A stretch of 64,000 nucleotides of DNA from Ampullaceana balthica (Eukaryota > Mollusca > Gastropoda > Lymnaeidae): assembly GCA_944989445.1 (NCBI GenBank), contig CALYLW010000321.1, positions 262,835 through 326,834 of the forward strand. The letters run 5' to 3'. The notes below the pieces were generated by a model. It saw nothing but the letters and a program-made list of their open reading frames with translations. It was not told the DNA's origin and did not search any database. Both the position numbers and the translations under genes were made by a program. Numbering within the stretch: the stretch's first letter is position 1; each line of letters opens with the position of its first letter. Positions 52,401 to 63,424 of this stretch are shown here, one piece after another.

Positions 52401-52955
52401 TTTGAGTGTTGTTAGTGAGGGTGGTGAATGCAGCTACTCATGTTTTGTGTTGTTTGTTAAGAAATCTTGCACAGGATTTGAGATAGTTGAATGGTGAAAC
52501 AACTTAGGAAACAAGAGTAAGACAAGGAAGACAACTCTTACTTTGGAGTGTAACAGACTTAGCTTGAATGTAAAACACTTGAGCATTAATTACAACAGTT
52601 TATTTAATGTAAAACTTACAATTTCACTTTTGCTGAATAGTTGGTGACATACAGTAATGTGAAGCACACAACCTATTGTATTTTTATTTTAGTTTTTGCC
52701 AATGGGGCTCAAATTAATTCGGTGGTGTACAAAGTTGTTCATTAGATAAGATCCCCCTTCGTCTTACCCACTTCCACATTTGATACTACTAGTTTCATAT
52801 ATGGATGTTACTAATTCCACATGGGTTGCTTCTGTTTATAAGTAGTCTCCAATAAGTCATATCAATAATTGTATGGCTCGTTATTTCCCCTTGGGCCTAT
52901 CCAATACGTTTTATTTTTCTTCCCTTAATAATCTTATAGTAAAATTTAAAGTTTA
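49100..52955. other. AT-rich interval between ANO8 and the hAT locus; nothing recognised
   Basis: No exon with protein similarity or RNA gene is apparent on either strand. It contains a short (AT)n run at 49434-49461. The missing last exon of the minus-strand receptor could be here, but I cannot point to it. Confidence 0.5.
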
Positions 52956-52961
52956 TCTCCG

Positions 52962-53092
52962 TTGGTCATACAATGTAAGACTAGTTATCTCCTCTTACTG
53001 GTCACACAATGTAAGACTAGTTATCTCCTCTTACTGGTCGCACAATGTAAGACTAGTTATCTCCTCTTACTGGTCACACAATGTAAGACTGG
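52962..53092. repeat. 36-bp tandem repeat, about 3.6 copies
   Basis: Units begin CTGGTCACACAATGTAAGAC and continue TAGTTATCTCCTCTTA. Being a multiple of three, it opens frames by chance. Confidence 0.92.
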
Positions 53093-53331
53093 ATTCATTC
53101 CCATTCCCATGCTTTCACTCTGTTTCAAATATGGTGGAGATATGTGAAGTGGTTGTATTAACATCAAGAATATTCTCCTGGCTCTTCATTTTAAGCCACC
53201 GTGAGTTCATACATCTGAAAGATAAGATAAATAAACCAAAGTCATGTTCCACATTCAAGCGATTTTACCATTGGGATCATCAACAAGGCTTGCGATTGCA
53301 AACGGGTGAACAAAGATATTGATTGTATGAT

Positions 53332-55655
53332 CATGGGCGTAGAAAGGGGAGGGTATTTGCCCCCCCCCCTACATTTTAGTAGAAAAATGTCATAAAGTTT
53401 TTACAATAAAACTGAACTAAATTTCCTGAAAGTTTATTACATTGAAGACAGTTTACATTTTTATCAAACATAAAAAATAATTATATCTGCAAGTATAACT
53501 GATTACATTACTGATTGTTCTAAATATACCAGTTGTTTAACAATTTCAGTCACATCTTCAGCAAAAATCCGCAAGCTTTTATATTTATGTGTCCATCTAG
53601 TTTCACATAGCAAAGGAACATTTGGAATTAGTTTTCTTTGCTGATTACTTTCTCGGAAAAACACTATCATTGACTTAATTGTTCCTATTCTGTTTCGTAC
53701 AACATTCACATTATTTAAATCGTTCACGAGATTTAGTTTATGTGAACTGCCATGTACAAATGCTGCTTTTGGTTTTTTTTTCGAATTATTGCTTGGACTC
53801 CTCCTTCTTTACCTGCCATTGTAGAACATCCTTCGTATCCTTGACCAACAAGCTTTGTCATATCTTATCCAAATTCTAATGAATTTGTAATGAAGGTGTT
53901 GGCTAAAACTTCAGCTGTTCTATTTGACAATTTTAATATATCCCAGGAATTCTTCTGTGACCATCATTTTCCCATTTTGTTCTTTGACAAATCTAACACC
54001 AAGTGACATCTGCTCAATGCCTCCTGAAATGTCATTTGTCTCGTCGGCAAGTATAGAAAATGCAACTGAATTATTTGCTTCACAAACAATGTCTTCACGC
54101 AAGAGAGACCCACAAATTTCCATTATAGTATAGTGTTTTGCGTAGTTGAAGAGATATACTCAGCTGTGACCCGTCAAAACGGCCCCGACTTAACGGCCCC
54201 GGTCTAAACGGTCCCAGACAAATTGTTAACATTTTTTTAAAAAACGTTATTTTTTTTTGGCATTTTAATTAAGCTTTTGTGAATTTTTTCACCCTTAAAA
54301 AAGTGGTAAAATTGTAAAATTATTTCTTGTGATGTTATTATATTGTTTCTTGTGAACAAACAGCCCTGATTGATACCATTTCGCGTAAAGGCTATTAAAT
54401 TCACTCTTGTGATGTCATTATTATTGTTTATCGTGAGCTAAACCTGACACTGAATAGGTGAGTAAAAATACGAATATAATATTTGATTGTACATTTTACT
54501 ATTAGTCCATCTATTAGTCCAGGGCCGTTTTGTCGGTGAACCATACTCAGCACTACAAGAACCAATTGACAAACGATTACCAAGAACTTCATCTCCAGAT
54601 TCAACGCGAAACTCTAACAGGTCATAAAAATTACCAGAATTTGATTCTTTTCCACGAAGTGCTAAATCATGCATGCAGTAAAATAAGATTGTAGAAATGA
54701 TGGGACCCAGTTTGTTGCAATTTTCTTGAATTTGTCTTCTAAATGATGAGTCCAACTGCTCATTTATAGAAACTGCTTTGGCTTCCAATAAAGCAAATAA
54801 AATTGCTTGCATCTTCATGAGAGCCATTGTGCCATGTGCTTTGCAGGGGGCTAAGTGAATCTTCGTTGAAATCTTTATATTTTGTACATGGTTTGATGAC
54901 AAATGCCCACTGAACTCATCGAATTACTTTTTTAAGAAACAACGCGCAATATTTTCAAAAGGCACCATTTAACATTTGCGAGTATACAAGCCACTGTGAG
55001 TAGTCTGATAACCATGCATATCCAAAAACTAAAAACTCTGTTTCCCTCACTGTCAGCTCTAAAATCATACTTTTTATCAGGGGTCCAACAATCATGAATC
55101 AGCTGCAATTTCAACTTATTTGAAAGGTCGTGTGTCCAGAGATACCTTCAAATATCCAATTTAGGATATGAATAAGTGTCGGCGACAATCAAATTAGAAA
55201 CAGTTGCTTCAGTTGTGTCTGGCTGTTGAACTTGTAATGTTGTCCTCAATGCCAATGATAAGTCAGATGCTGCAGACGCCCCAAAATCTTCTAATAACGG
55301 CATTTCGGAATCCCGCTATTGGTCTACTTTTCGAGTTGTTTTTTTGAGCCTGTGAACAATTTCTGATATCCATCCTTGGTAATCCTGCAGTTTCTACACG
55401 TATATTATTTCACAGCAAAATTCAATTTTCTCGTGCGAAGTTAAGTTGTTTATTTATTAAATGCATTAATATATGTTGCATTTTAGCTATAACAGCACTA
55501 ATTTGTAAGTTTTATTAATTTATAAGGTTTTTTTCGGCCCTTATACTATACTTAACTTGAATTTAATTGAAAAGTGAACCTGTATGGCATTATCAGTAAA
55601 ATTTTATAAAAAAATTTGAACACCCCCCTTGGAAAAATTCCTAGCGACGCCCATG
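53332..55655 (-). mobile_element. Decayed hAT transposon (ZMYM/RIPK-inhibitor-repressor-like transposase)
   Basis: Ends CATGGGCGTAG and CGACGCCCATG are short inverted repeats. The flanks TGTATGAT and ATTATGAT match at 6 of 8 positions. On the minus strand, split by stops and frameshifts, are hAT blocks: SILADETNDISGGIEQMSLG (Asp of the catalytic triad region), CKAHGTM near 54840, and VPLLCETRWTHKYKSL with FAEDVTEIV near the C-terminus. It is interrupted by the element at 54165-54542. Confidence 0.82.
54165..54542. mobile_element. Small transposon with 9-bp duplication nested in the hAT element
   Basis: The left arm TGTGACCCGTCAAAACGGCC and the right arm (reverse complement GTTCACCGACAAAACGGCCC) are inverted. 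ATACTCAGC flanks both sides (54156-54164, 54543-54551). Nine-base duplications are typical of Mutator-like elements. A second copy lies inverted at 60255-60476. Confidence 0.7.
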
Positions 55656-55857
55656 ATTATGATGACGTATAGGTAGTGATTTTTGAATAATGATCTCTTT
55701 CAGCTAGTGATTGAAGGATTTTGAACCTCTAGAGCTGGTGATTTTATGATTGTGTTCATCCACAGCTATTGATTGTTGGTGTGCCTACAAGTAGAGATTG
55801 TGAACGTCTACATCTGAGATACAGATCTAGTGGGTCAGATCCACCTGGCCGAACTAA

Positions 55858-56575
55858 TGTTCACCTGACAGTGCACATTTTCTTCTCACCTAACAGTGCA
55901 AACTTTCTTCTCACCTGAAAGTGCACATTTTCTTCTCCCCTGACAGTGCAAACTTTCTTCTCACCTGACAGTGCACATTTTCTTCTCCCCTGACAGCACA
56001 TATTTTCTTCACACCTGACAGTGCACACTTTCTTCTCACTGACAGTGCACATTTTCTTCTCACCTAACAGTGCATATATTCTTCTCATCTGAAAGTGCAC
56101 ATTTTCTTCTCACCTGACAGTGCACATTTTCTTCTCACCTGACAGTGCTTATCTTTCTCCTCACCTGACAGTGCTTATCTTTCTCTTCACCTGACAGGGC
56201 TTATATTTCTCCTCACCTGACAATGCACATCTTTGTCCTCACCTGACAATGCACATCTTTGTCCTCACCTGACAATGCACATCTTTCTCCTCACCTGACG
56301 ATGCACATCTTTGTCCTTACCTGACAATGCACATCTTTCTCCTCACCTGACAATGCACATCTTTGTCCTTACCTGACAATGCACATCTTTCTCCTCACCT
56401 GACGATGCACATCTTTCTCCTCACCTGACAATGCACATCTTTCTCCACACCTGACAATGCACATCTTTCTCCTCACCTGACAATGCACATCTTTCTCCTC
56501 ACCTGACCATGCACAACTTTCTCCTCACCTGACCATGCACATCTTTCTCCTCACCTGACCATGCACACCTTTCTC
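55858..56575. repeat. 25-bp tandem array, about 28 copies
   Basis: The unit is CTCACCTGACAGTGCACATT plus TTCTT. A second subfamily has GACAATGCACATCTTTCTCC. Each minus-strand unit reads TGTCAGGTGAGAAG, matching the 5' splice-site consensus. It lies downstream of the last known exon of the minus-strand receptor. Confidence 0.95.
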
Positions 56576-56599
56576 TAGCCAAGGTAGTTGACTCGTGTT

Positions 56600-58435
56600 G
56601 CTAACCCCTCTAATATGGTCTATAAATACATCTGAAGTACAATTTATGCCCCCTCCCTCTTAACGACATACCTGGCTAAAGTACGAAATTTCATGATTTG
56701 GACCAGATGACATCTGAAGGAGGAGCTAGTACATATGAATGAAAGAAAGATGGAGATATCGCTGACCAATTGACCGGACACGAATGCCCCCGACAGTCTG
56801 GTGGTAAACAAGAGTAAAAAAATAACTTGCATAGGTGGGGAGAGGTTTAGTTATTTTATTTAATCTTTGCTATCATGAAATATTTAAAATACTAAAAAAC
56901 ATAAACCAGGGACTAGAACTGGTCTTCAAGGTATCGGGAATGTGATGCAATTCATAAATTTAACTGGGAGTCACCAATCACCATAAGAGAAAACAAACTA
57001 AACCAATAAGTGAAGATATAATTTTACTTTTAAAGATGTAATTTAAGAAGTAAAGATAAATTTTTAAAAATAGACCTTACTCAGTCACTGTCGTGGAATA
57101 TGGTTTACATATAGATTTATCTTTGCCAGATTTCACTGTCACAAACGGGGCAATAGCGTAACAAATTGCAGTCGGACCTCGCTAAGTCGAACTCAAAGGG
57201 ACCCGAAAAAAAATCGACTCACGGAGTTTTCCAGTTAAGGAAAATGGCATTTTGGCGGGACCTAGCAATTAGTTCGATATAGGGAGGTTTTCGACTTAGG
57301 GAAGTTCGACTTAGCGAGGTCCGACTGAATGTTGTTTTTTCCAATGTTTCTCTTTAACCTTTACTATTATGATCACTGAGATAATCCCGGGCACATTGAA
57401 ATATTCAAATACTACAAAATAATTAGTTTACTCACACGCAGCTTACAATTGAAATACAAATTAGATTAATTAATGTCTTTTAGTTTTTAAAAACAACTGG
57501 TATGCCATCTCCCGTTGTAGATGATCAAATATGCTTTTCATAACAATTAAGCACAAAGCACAATATGTTCTTCCGTTGAAAGTCCTGCATCTTTTGTCAT
57601 ATCTCCACTCATCTCCCGATGGCCTAATTTTTTTTTAGCTCCTCAATCCCCCAGGGTGTGCATTCTGTTTTGACGTTTTTTATAGAAACTTGACTCACAT
57701 CAAAACGAAATTGGAAAAATTATTGCATTATATATTTAAATATGCTGTATAATATATTTTCATTGTTTCTTACATTATCAATTTTTCCAAGAATGACATT
57801 CCAGAAATGTAACATAATTATCAGCCCTACTAGTTAATCTAGTCTTTCATTGATAGCTTTAAAAGCCATTGATCGCGTATTCTAGATTGTTTCAGATTTC
57901 CACTTTACTGTGATGGTGCGACATTTTAAATCCTTTATATTAACTCGCGGTGTCTGTTTGCCGCAAAATCTTTGGATCGATTTTTAACCCACTTCGCCGT
58001 ATGCTAGCGAGCTGAACTTTTGCAGGCAGACTCGTGGCGACGATAAAAATGATCTATCAAAATTGCACATCGGTCGAATGCACTTTAATTAAATTAATGA
58101 ATTTTTAGATTATCTCTATGTATCTCTATGTAGCATGTAAATTTTTGTGCTAGACTGTCGCGGTGCGTTGAACAACCTTTTTAATATTTTCCTGTCGCGC
58201 GGTGCGGTGCGTGTTATAGTGACCATACTCTAAAAAAGTATATATTCCCGATCTGTAAATGTTTATGCTAGTCTGTCACGCGGTGCGCATTATATTAAAC
58301 ATGTTTTACGATCGCAAATAATCTCTTCACTAATTCTTCAATTGTATACGTTTGTTCGTTTTTATTTTATTTCCTTCCAGCGTTAAAAAAAACAAAAACA
58401 ACTCAGTTACCGTAAAGTTTAGATCAAAGACTCAC
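56600..58435 (-). other. Probable last intron of the receptor gene; one MITE, no exon found
   Basis: The receptor's exon 5 leaves with a donor at 58435, so this is intronic unless splicing fails. GTCGCG-CGGTGCG motifs recur at 58155-58290. I saw no TM7-like coding segment. Confidence 0.45.
57169..57327. mobile_element. Short MITE, CAGTCGGACCTCGC ends
   Basis: Perfect inverted arms CAGTCGGACCTCGCTAAGTC at both ends with a 159-bp total length. It belongs with the CAGTGG-type MITEs at 3321 and 32924 by end sequence. TA flanks are not evident. Confidence 0.75.
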
Positions 58436-58702
58436 GTTTGGTAGAGGAAATGTTCCTTCTTCATGTTGCCGTAAAGGTCTGAGTAAATGGCGACAAGTTG
58501 GTTGAGGTTGGATGGGACAGAAAAGAGAAAGAAGAGAAATGTCGATACCAGAACCACTACATTCGTCTGCATCTCTTTCTTTCGCCTGTCGTCCTGGTTA
58601 GAGGGCACCTGCTTCATGAACTTGGCGTGTCTGTTCAAGGCCACGGCCATTCCGAGATTCGCCAGAGATCCCAAAAGCAGTGGGATGTAAACTAAGACAT
58701 AC
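58436..58702 (-). CDS. Receptor exon 5: TM5-ICL3-TM6
   Basis: Acceptor ttccacag/GTATG, donor CAAAC/gtgagt. It encodes YVLVYIPLLLGSLANLGMAV, a basic ICL3 (NQDDRRKKEMQTN) and TM6. It leaves in phase 2, requiring a further exon. Confidence 0.8.
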
Positions 58703-61700
58703 CTGTGGAATTCGTGGAAGTTTTCCATCAATGACAAAAGCAATAAAGCTGTCACTGTCAGAACTCAATAAGATATATGTGTTTATTTTAATCTAGTCTG
58801 TAGAAAGTTTTAAGAAACTTTTTTTTTGTTAAATAAAGAACAAAACAGTAAGCCACACATTACACTGCCTAACAACTTTGACGTAAACCCATGCAGTTGT
58901 TCAACCACACAACGAGTCGTTCAAATCTTTGTAAACTTTGTAGGACTGGATTATCAGTATGAGATTAACCCTAACTTATTGCCTTCGTTTCATTATGCTC
59001 TACGAAAATCTTTGTATTTTATTGAAAATACACATAATTAACTGGCTTCAGGTACGTACATTGTAGTGGACGACAGCGCACTGAAAATGTTCTTGTTAGC
59101 AATTGCCAGGTCCGTCTCTATGGTAACGTAAGCACCATTGCTAAACTGGACTGTGTACCTGACGGGAAAGTAGGCGTGGCTTGCTAAGGAAATCAGAAGG
59201 ACTACAATACAAACTGGCACAGGACGTTGTAGAAAGCGAATATCCCGCGACCTGCTTGAACATGGTAACGAAGTTTGTTAGTAAATATCATAATTATAAT
59301 GTTAAAATACATATTGTTAGTATACATATGTTGAGAGAGATACAATAATGATATAATATGAAACATATTGGGGGCCGTCCATAAAGAACGTCACGCTCTA
59401 GGGGGGTAGGGGGTGTAAGAAAGTGTGACAGTTTGTGACGGGGGGAGGGGGGGTCCAGCCATGTGTGACGTCACAGTGTTTTATATTCAATTTTAATTAT
59501 TTTGTTAATAAAAAAACAACATTTTTCTTCGAAAGTGTGACGTACTTTCGGGGGGGGGGTCCGAGATTTGTGACAGTTTGTGACAGAGGGGAGGGGGGGA
59601 GTTAAAAATGGTCAAAAATAGCGTGACATACTTTATGGACGGCCCCTTGGTGACATTTAATGTTTACTTTAAACACTTCTTTAATTTATGGGCAAGATTT
59701 TGGGGCACTTTGTGTACAGTGATATATTAGTTTTTTGGTGTTTTTAAAAAATTTATTTATTGATAAATGAAATGGTTAACATGATTGGGCGCTGTTGACA
59801 AACATTGCAATACGTTTCTCTAACATACTTGACGGGAAAGGCCACCACGATGAACCGCTGGACAGCGACCAGACAGTTGAACATGTAAACACAACGTCGA
59901 CATGCCATGCCCAAATAAGTGGTTGTCCACAGTCGAAAATGGGCATAAAACCAGCTGCCTGAGCAGGTCTTGTCGAGGTAGCAGATCTGGTGATCGGGGA
60001 AAAGTCAATGAGGAAAAATAATTAAATAATAAAAATAAGTTATGATTTATTCATCTATAGTTACAAAATTCATGTAGTTTTCCCTCTCGATCCATCTTTT
60101 TCATGTCATGTGTCACTTAATGAACAAGAAGTTATCTTTAGTGTGTATTGGAAAATTATGTATTAAAAAACTATAAATAAGTAAGAAAAGCAATAAGAAG
60201 GATTTCGTATGGACAGCATTTTATGAATAAAGACTCGGGTGTTGTAATCCAACAATATTACTACCAATCACGATTGTTTGTTGACAAGAAATAATATAAT
60301 AACATCACAAGAAAGAATTTTACAATTTTGCCACATTTTGTAAGGGTGAAAAAGTTGACAAAAGCTTAAAATGCAAAAAAATGTTCATTTTTTGTATAAA
60401 AATGTTAACAATTTGTCTGGGGCCGTTTTGAACGGGGCCATTATGTCGGGGCCGTTTTGACGGGTCACCACAGTTAACATCGTTTAGGTCACTGATAGTA
60501 TCAGTGATGGCGAACTTTTTTGGGCTGCGTGCCCGAAACTCAATCAAAACCCACGTATTTATAGCAAAGTGCCAACACAAAGTGGCAACACAAAGTGCCA
60601 ACACAAAGTGGCAACACAAAGTGCCAATACAAAGTGCCAGATAAGTGGTTTGAGTAAGGAAGTAATTTTTTAGTTGCGTTCCCATTGATGAGGCTCTGCG
60701 TGCCGACTGTGGCACGCGTGCCATAGGTTCGCCATCACTGGTTTAGGTGATTCACTCACCTGGTATACGGCTAACATCGTTAGGGTAATTCAATCACCTG
60801 ATATACACAGCATCGTTTAGGTGATGCACTCACCTGATATATACAGTTAGCATCGTTTAGGTGGTTCACTCACCTGATATACAGTCAGCATCACAACATT
60901 TACTGCTTCCGTTAAGTTCCACGCTACCAGATAAATTGTGCTAGGGTTGCGCATCTTTTTGCGCATGAAGACGGCGGCACTCAGTAACAAGCAGACTAAA
61001 GAGGCGGGTAGTCCTACAAATGGAATACAACAACACCAAAATAAAGATCTTGTGATGTCATTTTCAACTAGAGACGCGTGGCTTCCTAGAGAGCGTATAT
61101 ATATTTCAAATATTTCCCATCTGGTAAAGTTATTATTATGAACTAGGGGTTGTAGGGCGCCTACGGCGCCCACTTTTTTGGTCAAAAGCCCAAGTAACTT
61201 ATCCTTGTTTGATAAACACAAATTATTAAACTTCCTGAAATGTACACAAAGTATTTTATAATTATAATTCCTCAAATCCTCTTTTTACATCGTCCCCTTT
61301 TGCAAAATTAAAATATAAGCTAAAACAATAACGCCATATAATATTTTTTACGGCGAGAATCTTTTAATTAATAATTATTTTGCACACCTCCTGATGCGCA
61401 CCTTGTATATATATATATATTTAAATATAAGCTAAAATGACGTCATAGCGTTACGGATATATACTCGATAAAACCAACCTGTGACTTGGGCTATCATATT
61501 GTTTTATATGCATTCATGTAAAGCACTTTATAAGAATCCTGAACTGTCGAGTCTCGTCCCTTCAATGTACGCGACAGGTTTTTACCCCCATGAAATCAAG
61601 TAATATTTTTGCCCCCACATCATTTTACAATACATATTTATACATTTTATTTTTAAATTTCCTCAAACACACACATATCATATTTGTATTTATTTATTAT

Positions 61701-62325
61701 GCTATCAAAATGCATCACATGCCGTAAGAAATTCTTCTTTTTTTTTAAATATCTGGCTTTTTAATAGAAAGTTGTGTTATCTCTATTACATTACGAACCA
61801 AAAGCGCTTGGATTATGAAAAGTGCTTCCAGGAGTCAGTGAATCAGCGAGAGGTAAATAAAAATTTTTTTGGCAAAACCAAAGGTGTGAGATTGGGTATG
61901 AGGCTAAATCAAACTATTTTTATTGAAATGACTTCTCCGATAATGAAGTGCTCAGAATATGTTTTAATATCTTCTCAATTATATATAATAGTAAATTTCA
62001 TTCTTTAAAAAAGTGTTAAAAACGTTTCACCATTAACCCTTTTGGTTCAAGGTTTTACTCCAATTTTCAACACGTACTGCATACAAGTCAAGACAGCAAT
62101 TATTCTAAGGTGAATAAAACACAATAATATCTACATTTCTGTCATTATTTAGACAAACCTACCAATGACCTTAATCCACGTAAAAATAACTGAATAAAAC
62201 TCATATGTTTCTGCTGACAAAGTGCCCGAATCGTATACTAAAGTTGTTCGTTTGCCGACGGTTAAATTCATCCCAGAGCAAATGACTTCTTTTGTACCGT
62301 TGCATATAGACAAAATCGAGTTCAT
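58436..62325 (-). CDS. Rhodopsin-like seven-helix receptor, five exons, C-terminus missing
   Basis: Exons 62325-62163, 61085-60874, 59986-59829, 59251-59060 and 58702-58436 join in matching phases to 330 residues. The N-terminus has NGT and NLT sequons (Asn9, Asn20). TM1 IPFVGLPASLVCLLLSAAVF; ICL1 MRKKMRNPSTIYL, typical of neuropeptide-type receptors; TM2 NLTEAVNVVMLTVY; TM3 with CLVAVQRFIVVAFP (QRF replaces the usual D/E-R-Y); TM4 VPVCIVVLLISLASH; TM5 YVLVYIPLLLGSLANLGMAV; TM6 VVVLVSTFLFFLFSVPSN. No Cys is seen in the second extracellular loop, so the common disulfide may be absent. The exon with TM7 and the tail was not found. It resembles molluscan peptide or chemoreceptor-like receptors; the ligand is unknown. 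Confidence 0.78.
59060..59251 (-). CDS. Receptor exon 4: TM4 and ECL2
   Basis: Acceptor caagcag/GTCGC, donor ACAAT/gtacgt (chosen because it keeps the frame of exon 5). It encodes SRDIRFLQRPVPVCIVVLLI, then YFPVRYTVQFSNGAYVTIET. Confidence 0.78.
59371..59646. mobile_element. MITE of the GTCCATAAAG family in receptor intron 3
   Basis: GGGGCCGTCCATAAAGAACG at the left and (reverse complement) GGGGCCGTCCATAAAGTATG at the right. ACGTCAC-type motifs and GTGACGGGGGGAGG repeats fill the core. A sister of 4041-4455. It is not the intron between exons 4 and 5; it lies between 59829 and 59251. Confidence 0.75.
59829..59986 (-). CDS. Receptor exon 3: ECL1-TM3
   Basis: Acceptor atcaccag/ATCTGC, donor GTCAA/gtatgt. 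It encodes ICYLDKTCSGSWFYAHFRLW, then TM3 ending NCLVAVQRFIVVAFPVK. Confidence 0.82.
60255..60476. mobile_element. Second copy of the ACCCGTCAAAACGGCCCC element
   Basis: On the minus strand it reads GTGGTGACCCGTCAAAACGG, ACAAATTGTTAACATTTTTA and TTCTTGTGATGTTATTATAT, parallel to 54165-54385. It lies in receptor intron 2; its other end is not resolved. Confidence 0.65.
60477..60873 (-). repeat. Tandem array of the exon-2 donor segment (about 40 bp x 4), split by a hAT MITE
   Basis: Units carrying (minus strand) TATATCAGGTGAGTG and ACCTAAACGATG occur at about 60836-60873, 60796-60835, 60760-60795 and 60743-60759 joined to 60477-60488. The first abuts the true exon 2 border at 60874. One unit is interrupted by the MITE at 60489-60742. 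Confidence 0.8.
60489..60742. mobile_element. hAT MITE with CAGTGATGGCGAAC ends and 8-bp duplication
   Basis: The right end GTTCGCCATCACTG and the left CAGTGATGGCGAAC are inverted. GTTTAGGT flanks both sides (60481-60488, 60743-60750). The left side has an extra 14-15 bases forming a CACTGATA/TATCAGTG palindrome before the terminal repeat. The core holds CACAAAGTGCCAA/CACAAAGTGGCAA repeats at 60575-60640. Confidence 0.8.
60874..61085 (-). CDS. Receptor exon 2: TM1-TM2
   Basis: The acceptor ctctctag/GAAGC restores Gly with exon 1's last base; donor CAG/gtgagt. It encodes TM1, the basic loop FMRKKMRNPSTIYLVAWNLT and TM2. The donor segment is tandemly multiplied just downstream (60477-60873). 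Confidence 0.8.
61143..61400 (-). mobile_element. Helitron-like element (3' end on minus strand)
   Basis: The minus strand ends with hairpin GGGCGCC-gta-GGCGCCC, eleven bases, then CTAG followed by T: a textbook Helitron 3' terminus. Body blocks match 2936-3070. The 5' end is uncertain. It lies within receptor intron 1, next to exon 2. Confidence 0.65.
61401..62162 (-). other. Remainder of receptor intron 1; nothing recognised
   Basis: AT-rich non-coding sequence between exon 1's donor and the Helitron-like element. Confidence 0.5.
62163..62325 (-). CDS. Receptor exon 1: extracellular N-terminus
   Basis: ATG at 62325 is preceded in frame by TAG about 42 nt upstream. It encodes MNSILSICNGTKEVICSGMN, then sequon NLT and ends FTWIKVI with G/gtaggt (phase 1). 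No signal peptide is evident. Confidence 0.68.
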
Positions 62326-62924
62326 TTCTTTATAAATCACAATTATTATATTCAAACAGATGTCCTATCACAAAAGCCAAAATATTCTACCAGTCAGTTA
62401 AAGATAATTATCACACTATTAAGAAATAATGAGTAATTTTTTCTATTAATTTATTTGAATAAACCTTGCTGAAAGTCATGTTCCTTTTTGAAGAATTTTA
62501 AGTTCTTTAATGCCTTCAAAAGGCATCGATTGTCCAATACAATAAACTTAAACACACTTTTGAAAAAATATTCAAATTCTTTCATGTTAATCGTTGCAAT
62601 AACTGATGCACTGGTAAAAATGGATTTTAGTTTAATTGTTCAATAACATTGATCAACTACCTATTTATATTACAAATCTATTATATGAATAAAATCATAA
62701 CCGAAAGTGAATTCGTTTTAAATGTCCGTACAATTAATGAAATAATTAATGGGGGTTTTACACTCCCAGTTTGCGCATGTGCAGAGGAAATTGTGATACT
62801 AGGCAGCAAGAGAATTACTCTATAAGGACAATAAGCAAATTTAAATTATTTCATAACATTGGGGATTCATTCATCCCCACTAACGTATCCTCACACCAAA
62901 AACCACATTTGAAATCCATTTCAA

Positions 62925-62926
<2 letters not shown>

Positions 62927-63008
<82 letters not shown>

Positions 63009-63014
63009 GCGCGC
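62927..63014. repeat. (CA)n microsatellite ending in a CG run
   Basis: About 80 bp of perfect AC repeat, followed by GCGCGCGC (63007-63014). Likely polymorphic and Z-DNA-prone. Confidence 0.98.
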
Positions 63015-63307
63015 ACATGACCCCATACACTTTTCTCTTTTTTTGTGGCCTAGTTAGTTATCAAGTTATTGTTAATCGGCCCTTAGAACAGTCCATTTCT
63101 GAAATGTCAAATTTCCCACAGTTCAATATCATGAAATAATGACAATACCATGAGATAATAATATAAAAATGTAGGCCATGCTCCAAGAAGGGGTCACTTG
63201 TCCTACAAAAATACAGGTATCAGAATGGGTGGGGGTAGAGGTGATGGAAGCCCGTGAAAGAAATAATTACAATTTTAGTTTGCAAATCAATAGATCTGGA
63301 CATGTGT

Positions 63308-63424
63308 TGATGTATCCTTTGGCTCTGTTCAATACAAGACATACATTGATGTATCCGTTGGCTCTGTTCAATACAAGACATACATTGATGTATCCGTTGG
63401 CTCTGTACAATACAAGACATATGT
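63308..63424. repeat. 39-bp tandem repeat x 3
   Basis: Three units starting TGATGTATCCGTTGGCTCTG and continuing TTCAATACAAGACATACAT. A multiple of three, so it reads open on both strands by chance. Confidence 0.95.

Noticed and set aside
55861..56100. Cys/Glu-rich repeat protein on the minus strand
   Set aside because: Translation of the 25-bp tandem array only; it does not extend into unique sequence.
62771..63139. Frame with a poly-Thr-His stretch
   Set aside because: Caused by the (CA)n microsatellite.
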